Shown here: one piece after another, positions 22,740 to 33,500 of the stretch
Layout of the letters: every line of letters begins with the position of its first letter
Position numbering within the stretch: the first letter of the stretch is position 1
Origin: Polytrichum commune
Lineage: Eukaryota > Streptophyta > Polytrichopsida > Polytrichales > Polytrichaceae
Reading direction: 5' to 3'
NCBI GenBank assembly: GCA_950295325.1
Contig: OX485808.1
Coordinates: 12,216,501-12,280,500 of the forward strand
DNA: 64,000 nt
Program-made: the position numbers and the translations under genes
The notes under the pieces: model-generated
Databases searched by the model: none
What the model was told of the DNA's origin: nothing
What the model saw: the letters and a program-made list of their open reading frames with translations, nothing else

Positions 22740-24250
22740 TAGGACCCACAAAATTTGACTTGGCCCAGGAGAACACATCCGGGTATAGCCGGGTATGATT
22801 ACTTTTCCCATCTCTGGGGGATGTGCAGGTGGGGCCCGGTTCAGGTGGGTCCCACATTGACCAGCGCTATGGGAGGGGAGGGGCCCACCGATGAGGAAAG
22901 GGCCAATAAAAAAGCTCCTAGCTGGCCGCCACAGTAGTAGGCCGGCAAGCACGCGGGAGTCTCCGCCAGAGCTCCCCCACAACTTCACCACGGACATCCG
23001 TGCCCGCGTCCGCGCCAACGCAACCGACAGGTAGCCACGTCAGCGCTGACCTGGTCTTCGTCTCTCCCACGGCCATAGACGCCCTAGTCGAGCCCCCCTC
23101 CATAGCCTGCCGTGGGCTGCGAGGCCGGGCGCCAGTAGGCCCCCCTGGGCTCGTTCGACCTCCCCTGATTAATTACAGGCAGATCGTTGCATTAGAAAAT
23201 AGCAGCTGGTAGCAATTGGATGTTAGCTGAAGTCTCAAAACTTTAATTTGTTTTGCAATTTTCCTGATTGTCGGCGGCAATAGGCCCTCGCCGCCGCCCG
23301 CGCTCCCCCCCACCCAAGTCTGCATTGCTTTCTTTGCCACTTGGGACTCTATTGGGAGCTCATTCAACCTCACCGTACTTACATACAGGCCGTATTTTTT
23401 GAGCAATGAACTGGCCATCAAATTGTGTGTGACTTAGTTGCGGGGTACATCTATCGGGAGCTTGAATTTTGGTTGTAGTTTCTGTGATTTTCAGCGGCTA
23501 TAGGTTCCCTGTAGCTAGCTTGCTTGCTTTGTCGGCTACTTCACACCTTGACAGCCAGAGTGCAGTAGGAGCTGCTACCTCAACCTCGCCTGACATACAG
23601 GGGGATCCTGAGCAAGGAGCTTGGTCATCAATTGCAGTTGTATTCACATCACTCATCCTCAGTATTGTTGCAGTCTTTGTACATTTCAGCGGCTATAGGT
23701 CCCTGGAGCTGTCGCTGCATGCCACTGGAGACTTAGCCAGCAGCCCATTGGAAATTGAGATAGAGCTCACTCCAGTCAATTTACATACAGGATCGGAGCT
23801 TGTCATCACTTCTGAATGCATACAGATAGGTAGATAGATAGATTGATAGATAGATAGATAGAAATCAGGGTGCAAGGATTTTGTGATTGCAGCGCCTATA
23901 AGGTTTGAGCGCCTTAACATAGCCTGTCTTCAACAGATCCAGGTGGAGTGGCAGTATCATGTGTATTCATTGAGATTTGAAGGTTACATACAGGCAGGGC
24001 AGGGGGGTGTCATCAAGTGGAGGTGGGGGTACTATTATGTCTGTTGGATGTCTTGTCATTGCTCTCGCATGCGTGTGACATGCCATCGACCTTCGAAGCA
24101 GGTGGCACATGTGAGCGGATCCGGCCGCCGGCTTTTATTTGAATGGGCGGGCAATCCTGCAGCAGGAACAACCTGGTGTAGAAATTGAATTTGGGGAAGC
24201 CAGGAGGTTTTAGTCACAGCAGTAGGTCACCATGACAGCATACAGCGTGC
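22740..24250. repeat. GC-rich upstream region with a degenerate ~200-bp tandem repeat
   Basis: This is the GC-richest part of the window and lies just upstream of the MCTP gene. From about 23260 to 24060 a unit recurs with starts near 23263, 23489, 23682 and 23882. It is marked by (T)TTCAGCGGCTATAGG near the start, then ACATACAGG and GAGC...ATCA in the second half, with a partial earlier unit near 23160. One 122-aa frame (23469-23837) spans two units and so contains an internal ~64-residue repeat, with no match to a family I know. It may be a promoter-proximal repeat or a decayed transposon; I make no gene call. A (TAGA)n run is at 23826-23860. Confidence 0.5.
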
Positions 24251-24500
24251 GGGGCTGAGTAGACGTTGTTAGAAACACAAACATCCAATATCAACACCAC
24301 CGGCGGCAGGGGGCGGGGCTAGGCCGATGTGAATGGCAATTTTCGAAATGAAGTGAAGTGAAGTGAAGGGGAGTTGAATTGGCGCGACAATTTTGAGTTT
24401 GAGTGTGGTTGTGGTGATGGTGGTGTATTCGGTGGAGGAGGGAGGTAGTTTCGATTGTTCTTGAGGTTTTTAGAGTTTCTGGGATTTTTGGGTTAAGGGT
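24251..24500 (+). promoter_or_regulatory. MCTP proximal promoter / 5' leader (inferred)
   Basis: The 250 bp before the MCTP start are purine-rich on the + strand (GAAGT repeats at 24347-24366, then GTGGTGATGG repeats). If transcription starts in this stretch, the leader would carry short upstream ATGs, including a two-codon frame ATGAAGTGA at about 24350. No TATA box is convincing, and the transcription start cannot be placed from sequence. Confidence 0.4.
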
Positions 24501-27500
24501 ATGGCGGGAGCTCGGAAGCTTGTGGTGGAGGTGGTGGCTGCGAAAGGTCTCATGCCAAAAGATGGGCAAGGCTCCACAAATGCTTATTGCGTGGTGGGTT
24601 GCACTTCATTTCTCTTCGTTAAATTTCTCGGTTCCGAAGCTCAGGTTTGCGTGGCATGCAATATTATTGCAGGAAGTCTAGTCGGTTATGGAGGGTTTTT
24701 TGTTGGGTTGACATATCCTCGGTGGAGTAGGCTCACGAAATGGTCATGTGAAACGAGGACTAGGTCCGATGTCAAGCTTCAGAGTGATTATTGAAGATTT
24801 CTAGTGGACACATACATTTGATACTATGTTTGATGTTAGTATTTGTTGCAGCTGAGTTTTGCCTGACAGGCAATATTATTGCAAGAAGTTTAGCCGGCTA
24901 TGGAGTTTTTGATTTTGAAATTTTTGTTTAGTTCACATTTCCACGTTGGCGACGACTCACGAATGGGTCATGTGAACCAGGACTAGGTCCAATGTCAAGC
25001 TTCAGAGTGTGCTTGATAAATGAGGATTTTCTATATGACATGGATGTTTGATGCTATGTTTGATGTGTATTTGGTTGTTCTGTTACAGCTGGATTATGCT
25101 GGACAGCAGAAGAGGACGAAGGTGATATCGAAGGATCTGGATCCAACATGGAACGACAAGGTATTAATCATTTCAAGAGTTTTGGATGTGTTGAATTAGC
25201 CCACGTGGGGATGGAAACTTGATGCATACGTTAATATCATGTCCATTTGGTTGTTGTTGAAAGTCTCGAGTATGGACACGACTTGGTCTCTCTTGAGCTT
25301 TTTGGCAAAGCTTCCAGAGCTCAACTAACCAGTCCTCCTCCATCCTCAAGTTTTGTTTTCAGTTGATGCGAACATGGAAATAGTGACATGGACATCATAT
25401 GTTTAGGTCATGTCCATGTGTCGGCTTTGCAATCTCGTTGAACCCTTTATAAAGCCAAGAGACTTTTGACGTTGTCAAAGTTTAGGTTCATTACATTTCT
25501 TAGTTGACCTGGGTCACCAAACTCTCTGATGAGCACAAGGCTTTATCACTAAGACCTGTATATATTCCTCTACAGAAGTATATTTAGTGTTGAGTTTAAA
25601 GCCTGCGAATTTTAGGAGTTAACGTGAATTTCAAACCATGATAAGCAATACATGAAAAACCTAGAGCTGAGCAGCAGCTGATTATGAGTTTTGAGTCCCC
25701 GCTAGATTTCTGTGATATAAAGAGGTAGTAGAGACTCTTGATCTGATAATTTTCTATCTTGACATGGGTCGTGTTTGGAAAACACTTAAAATCCCTGTTG
25801 AGTAGGCATAATTGATGTGGTATATTACTCTACAGAAAGTAGTAGCAGCGTCGAATTATAAAACTGAAAATTATTGGACTTTATGTGAAGTTCAAACTAT
25901 ATTAAGCAATACCCATGAGTGATAGATCAGCCTACAGGTGGTGATGATTAGCCATGAGTTTCGAGTCACCACTAAAACTTCTGTGATAAAAAAAGGGGTA
26001 TGAAGTTGTAGGACGCCTCTTGATGTGATAGTTTTTCTACTTGACCTGGGTGATGTTTCGAAAACACCAAACTCTCTGATTAGTAGCCATTATTTATACG
26101 GTATCTTACTCTACCTAAAGTAAGAGTGTCCACTTTCAAGGCTGGAAAAAGGGGTTCGTGTAAATAGGGGTTCTGAAAATAGTTTACTATGATAACTCTT
26201 AAGCAACACCTAAATATCATAGAGCTGATAGACATGAGTTTCGACTACACTGATTATCCCAATTAGTGCGTGTTACAAATTGGAGTTATGCAGTGCTATA
26301 ACTATTTAATGATAATGTAATATTTGCCAAGCGAAGTCATTTATGTTCATATTGAACTTTTGTTAGTAAAAATTGAACTCCTGAGTAACATGTAATGGCA
26401 CAGCGTGACTCCAAATAGTGACATGCACTCTTTGGGATAATCAGTGTAGTCACCACTAGATTTTCTGTGATAAAAAGCCCTAGGGAGAATGTAGGATGCC
26501 TCTTGATCTGATAATTTCTCTTTTTGACCTGTTTTCTTGTTTTGACAACATTCTGATGAGTAGGCATCATTAATATGTATATTACTTTACGGAAAAGTAA
26601 GAGTGTTGAGTTTTGAGTCTGGAAATCATAGGGTTCATGAGAATTTACTAGTAGGCAACATATGGATATCCTAGAGCAGACAGACATGTGTTTCGAAATG
26701 CCACTAAATTTTTCTGTGATATAAAGGGGTTTGAAGATAATATTCTACTCTTGATCTGATAATTTTCTACTTGACCTGGGTGATGTTTTGAAGACACCAA
26801 AATCTCTGATGAGTAGGCATTATTAAGACGGTATATTACTCTACAGAGAGTATCAGTGTCAAGTTTTGAGTCTGGACTCGTAGGGGTTCATGTGAATTTA
26901 CTATGATGAGCAACACACGAATTCTCTAGAGCTGATAGACATGAGTTTCGAGTTGTCTCTAAATTTATCTGATACAAAGTGGTATGAAGAATGTAGGTTG
27001 CCTCTTGATGATCGAAGTTAATGGTGTGTGTGTGTGTGAGATTTGAAGTTAATGTAAGCATTATTAATACGTTGTGTTACTCTACAGAAAGTAAGAGTGT
27101 CAAGTTTAAGGCCGGAAACAGGTATTGATGTGAATATACTAGGATAAGCAACACATGACTATCCTAGAACTATTTCTTAGACGTGAGTTTCAAGTCACCT
27201 CTAAACTTTCTGTGATAAGAAGGGTATGAAGATGTAGGAACACTCTTGGTGATTGAATTTAATGGGACTGTGTTTGTGTGAATCGTGCAGTTTGAGTTCG
27301 CAATCTCTGACTTGACTTCTTCCATGACTGGAGACTTGGAAATCAATGTCCTAAATGAGAGAAACAGTGGCACAGGCAGACCGAGCAGTTTTTTGGGAAG
27401 GGTTATCATCCCAGTTAACACTGTGCCCCCCAAAGCTGAGGCTGTCAGATGGTATCCATTGCAGAAGCGTGGTCTCTTCTCTCACATTAAGGGTGACCTA

Positions 27501-30500
27501 GGGTGAGTTGTTTTCAGTATTTTTTGACTTTGTGGTTGTCTAGTAATTTAAGAAAACCATTTGACATTATAACCAAATATGTATATCATTCTTAAGTAGC
27601 CTATTTACGTTCCAACACAAATGGATTACATCTTTGGTAATCTGGATAACCAAATACACGTAAAATTCTTAAGTAGTCTATTCAGGTTCCAGAGCAAAAT
27701 TAATGGAAAAATTCTTAGGTAATCTGGATAACCAAATATGCAAAGCGTTCTTGAGTAGCCTAATTAGGTTCCAATGCGAATGGAATGATTCTTAGGTAAT
27801 CTGGATAACCTCAGATTGATTTCAATGAGGACGCACCTCTTCAATTGAATCTTAGTAGGTGGAAGGAGGCTTTGCGTCTGAAGATGGACAACAATGAGGT
27901 GTTGAGTAATGGGAGCTTGCCATTCATGCATGTACTCAAAAACCTTGATTATAAAATAAAAATAAAATCTCGAACCTTGCATAGAGACAGAGCGTTTCTT
28001 GAAAGAATGCTATGTGGTTTGAAGATTGTCCCGGATAATGGTCCAAAAGAGGAGTGATTGTGGTTCTGGTGAACTTAATTATCAACAATTTTTTTGGGGT
28101 TAAGCATGTTGTCACTGACATTGTAGAGAAGTCTGACACAAGTATGGTTCATTCAAGTAAACATATTCAGCTCCAGAACCTGAAGGATCCGAGACACATG
28201 TACGATCTATTTACATTGTGGGTGACACTTCGGTTCACAATACAACTTGACAATTCTAAATAATATTGTTGGATTTTCTTTTGACAGGCTAAAGATCTGG
28301 TGGCAGTCGGACCAACCTTCGAAATTCAAGGTTGCCTTAGACGTAGGAGGAGGGGGAGTTGGAAAGACCAGGAAAGAAGTGAAAGCTGACATTGTTCCAG
28401 AATCTTCAAGGCCAAACATGATAACCGTGCCAGAAAATGATTTTATTGTCAAGGAAACAAACCCTGATTTAGGAAAGGCGGTCGATTATAAGCACCAGTT
28501 TGACCTGGTGGAGCAAATGACCTACCTTTTTGTTCGAGTAAACAAAGCACGGGATCTAATGGGGAAGGCTGAGAATGGGTTGAGTGATCCTGTAAGTGAT
28601 TTGTTTTATCATTATTGGTCCTTAACCTCTGTCAATTTGAGGTTACATATATGGTGATAACAAACTTAACTTATATATCTGAAGAAAAATGTAGAAAACC
28701 AGTAAGGTAAAGAGCTATATTGGCTTGGCATGGCTTGGCCTTGCTTAATATGTGTTCTAAACATTTTTCTGCGTGGTGAAGAACAGTACGTGAGGATCCA
28801 AGTGGGACCTGTAAGAACGGAGAGCAAGATCATCAAGGGTGACCTTAACCCTGTGTGGAATCAAGTGTTTGCGATTGGCAAAGATAAGGCTCACGGTGGC
28901 ACTATTGAATTGACAGTATGGGATGCGGTAAATATCACAACCTGGATCTCTATATTTTACTAGTTTTCTTTTGTCGCTCTCATAGACTCGAGAAATATTT
29001 GTCAAATGATGATGCCTTGTCCATAATGTGTTGATGTTTTTAACGAATGTGAGTTCTTTTGGCTTCTTTCTGTACAGGACAAAATCTCCAAGGATGACTT
29101 TCTTGGAGGTTTTATGGTTGATTTAGTTGAAGTCCCAGTGCGAAAGCCCCCTGAGCAACCACTAAAAGCAGAGTGGTATAAATTGGAAGCAAAAGGAAGA
29201 GGCACTGTTAGTGGTACGTGGAGTAACTTCCAATGCCTGAATTTAGTTCTTTTTTGGGACTACACTGATTATCCCAATTAGTGCGTGTGGCACTAATTTC
29301 CAAAACATGCACTATTTGCTAAGTCTCAAAAATAGTGAGGGCTGTAATTTTCACTGAGCGATAATAAATTCATGAATACATGCCCATTTACCATATATTT
29401 CAAGAAAATTAGTGCGTGCTCTAAGCTGCTTCTAGAGTGACAGTGAATAGTGCCAGGATAATGGTGCCAGGATGAATAGTTCCAGTACTTTCAGTGAACA
29501 GCATTGAGATGAGAGTGCTCCTAGGTCTTTTGGCAGCATTGATTACATAGCATAAAGAAATTTAGTATCACCTTCACTCATTTCCCACACGCACTATTAG
29601 CCCTCTCTCACTAATTGGGATAACCAGGGTTATTTTTGATGCTAAAAAACTCTGGACAAGCTGCTGGTGCTAACATTCTGCTGCTATATCATGAGTAAAA
29701 CATAATGATGAATGGAAATGGTTTTGGCCAAACCAGGAGAAATTGAGGTCGCGATTTGGTGGGGTACTCAGGCAGATGAGGCTTTTCCTGAGGCTTGGCA
29801 ATCTGACACTGGTGGGCACCAACAATTTAAATCCAAAGTTTACTTGTCACCTAAGCTCTGGTACTTGCGAGTTAACGTCATTGAAGCCCAGGATTTGGTG
29901 CCCTCACCAGAGCCGGTAACACCTTCACCCATAATTGTCTCATATTAAGTATTTGGAGTAAAACAAATATTTGTACAGTATGGACCCTCTTGTGATATTC
30001 CTGGGCAAGGTGGTTCTCTAAGTTCGATAACGCTGTGGGATTTAATTCCCATGCAAAGCAAGCATTTCTCGTGAACACCATGCAAGTTTTTAGGTCTTTG
30101 ATCATGTTGATTTTGGTGGTGATGGTAATTATAGGTACAACAGCTATTAGCATACTTGACTTGAAGCTGATATATTATGGTATTTCAAAATTGGAATGGT
30201 TGTGCGTTGATGTTGCAGATGGTCAGGGTGTGTGTTGGTCCTTACCAACAATTGAGGACAAGACCAATTCAAATGAAGCCTGGTGCCAATCCTTTTTGGA
30301 ATCAGGACTTGATGTTTGTTGCTGCAGAGCCTTTTGATGATATGATGCATATCATTGTTGAAGATAGAATGAATGGAAAGGTAATCCCAAGAATATATCC
30401 TCTTCTTAGTTTATAAAGTCTTGAATTGTCTAAATCTTCATTAAGGTAGATTGGTCTTAAATGGTTACCTTTTCGGATTAGCCCACTTCTCCTAGGATAT

Positions 30501-33500
30501 TAAATACACGATTAGTACGAGATAGTTAGCAAATCTATATTGAGGCCATAGCTGCATTCCTCATAATTTTTGGAGCTCATATGAATATCTTATTCATTAT
30601 TGAAATGGAGAATCTTGTGCTCATTCAATGGTCATATAGGTCCCTCCAATTATGTTGACTATTGAACCTCGAATGGTTATCATATTTTGAGCACGCAATC
30701 CATCTCTTTCAAACATATGTCTTTTTGGTATCTGTTCCTGGACCCAGACCAAACCACATGTCACTCAAATATAGGTATTTTAATAAGAGAAGTGACCATA
30801 TAAAGGATGTCTACCTTATGTTCCTAACCCCCACTATTAAAATTCACCTTTTCCTTTCTCACACTTTCACTCAGTTATCCACTGCCATTGCAATTTGATT
30901 TTCTTTCATAGAGGAACCTATGTACACTGTAAGTCCTGAGCTCTGCCAGAATATATGTAAGTAAAGGTTAATCAAGAACTCCTTCCACATTTGTCACTGT
31001 ACATACTTCCTGGCTTGTTGAGTGTCAAACCTGTTCTCGGAGGTTCAGTGTCTGATTATGTAGTATTAAAATTTTGTTGAATATGAGTTGTACGTGGTGG
31101 GGCTCCACTTAGCTTCTGCTTTGAATAAATGATTAGGCGCTCTGTAGGCACCAAGCTTTGATAAAGTCATTTTATAATAGAGAAAGAAAATGAAAACATT
31201 TCCTGTTTTAAATTTTGAAAAAGAATTCAAATTTAACGAGTCATCTTTGTTTGTGCTGTTTATATACAGCTCTCCACTGAATAAGTTATGATGTCTGTAC
31301 AGGATGAGCTTCTGGGTCACATAAGGATTCCCTTACTCTCTATAGAGCGTCGCATTGATGGCCGCAATGTAGCCTCAAGGTAAATTTCTTGTCCTTGTAA
31401 TTGTCCTGCTATGATATACTTCACCTCAAAAGTTTACATCGATTTTGAGTTTTGGAACTCGAACTTCACAGATATGTAATTTTCTAGATTAGTGAATGCT
31501 CTTTATAAGAGTACGTGACGTACGTGCACTCTAAAATGATGTACGTGCATTCTAAAATGATATATGTGAGTGCAGGTCAACTGGTTGCTTGATGTCTTAC
31601 AGATTTTGTCAGAGGGTTTAGGGGTTAGGGTTTAGGGGTGGTTGTCGGTTATCAAATTGGTTATTATACGGTTATGGAGTAGAGATATCCTTGGGTCTTA
31701 GATAATTGAGCGATGTAGATATCAGCCATGTAGAAAATTTCCAAGAAATCATTAAAATTGATATCTTTTTAGTTGTAGAGAAGTGTCAACTGTAGAGACC
31801 CCTAATTTTAAGAGTCAAAATAATGTTCAACATGATATCATTGATTACATATTTTATTAAGATATTGTTCTGGGTGCATGATTTTTTATTCAATGACTCA
31901 AAATCGAATGTAGCAACCCCGTAGCAACAAAAGAAATAAAGACTTGAGATTAGTATTCGAGTTAAGCAACCACCAACTGATGGTATTATAATATGGACAT
32001 AACCGTGACTATGTAAAAAAAATTTCTTTGTGTATTAAGACTCATAATGTGTGTTCATTGACTTGTCCACATTTTTTCACAACTTATAACCGTGATTAGA
32101 ATAGAAAATTGACCCCTTGATAATCCAAAACGTTGTGAAGTTCATTCAGGAGATCATTTATTCTTATGGATTTTGCAATGTTTCAGGTGGTATGTATTGG
32201 AGAGAGAGGGTGGAAGGGGCGGACCCTTTGTTGGAAAACTTCACCTTCGACTCTGCTTTGATGGTGGGTACCATGTCATGGATGAATCATCGAACTACAT
32301 TAGTGACACACGGCCAACAGCAAGGCAGCTTTGGAGGCCATCCTTGGGTATTCTAGAGCTGGGTATTCATGGGGCCAATAATTTACTTCCAATGAAGACA
32401 ACAAAAGATAATCGTGGGAGCACCGATGCATATTGTGTTGCAAAATATGGGCCCAAATGGATTCGCACAAGAACAATATTTGAGAGTTTCAATCCTCGTT
32501 GGAACGAGCAGTATACGTGGGAGGTCTACGACCCGTGTACGGTCATTACTGTGGGCGTATTTGACAATCGGTATGTAAATTGTTTTTTTGGTGTTTCCAT
32601 TTTAAATTGTCTTTAGATCACAAGATCCGAAATTCTATATTGGGTGCTAGCGCCGCTTTATGCTACGGCCGAGGGCCGTGATCATGAAATTGTGAGGGCC
32701 CTTGGTACCCATCCCACAGGCCGTATCATGGAAAATTGAAATTGAATATTCTGTAGTCATGGGCCGTCAAATGTACTGGAAAGACATACGTGATGGGGCT
32801 CTCCACCGAGTGATATTTCATTACTATCCTATTCATGTGGGCCCTTCCAAACAATTACATACTAAGGTATTAATTCAATTAAAAGGTTGTGAGATATTGA
32901 AGTGACATAATCTCCTGGGTTTGTGTTGCTTGGAGGTGGGCTTGACTCAAAATCTGGTAGACCCTAAAACGTTATCCATTGATGCCATGTAGGACTCCAT
33001 GTAAGTTTATCATCCATTCAAACCTTCTTGGCCCCTTAGGCGCTCAAGCTCTGGTGGAAAGCAAAGACGGAGGGCCTCGCATTTTCCATCAATGAGAAAA
33101 GTTCGTTTCCAATGGTCACGGGACCTCAAATTCTAGTGCCTCTTAATATTAGAGGAGGCAAATCATACAACCCCTAAATTCATCTGAAATATATCTAAAT
33201 TATGTATTCCAGTACTTACCACTGACATATGTCTCTTTGGGTTTGCAGACACACGTACCCAATGGGAATGGAGAAAGCGGTAGTGAAGGATCTGCCTATA
33301 GGTAAAGTACGAATTCGACTTTCGACATTGGAAAGCGATCGTGTGTACACAAATGCGTACCCCTTGCTGGTTGTCACTCCCCAGGGAGTAAAAAAAATGG
33401 GTGAGCTGGAGGTGGCTGTTCGATTTTCGTGCGCGTCGACCATAAATTTGATGCATGCGTACCTTCAGCCACAATATCCACGAATGCATTATTTCTTTCC

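Noticed and set aside
22581-23212. 145-aa minus frame and overlapping plus frames in the GC-rich block
   Set aside because: Stops are rare because the DNA is GC-rich. No domain, signal peptide or family resemblance is visible, and frames exist on both strands.
28757-30350. Minus-strand frames of 67-91 aa inside the MCTP locus
   Set aside because: They are shadows of conserved + strand C2 exons with no independent support.
32117-32356. Alternative + frame over MCTP exon 10
   Set aside because: It overlaps the exon in a different phase. The phase encoding WYVLERE through FDN is the conserved C2 family sequence.
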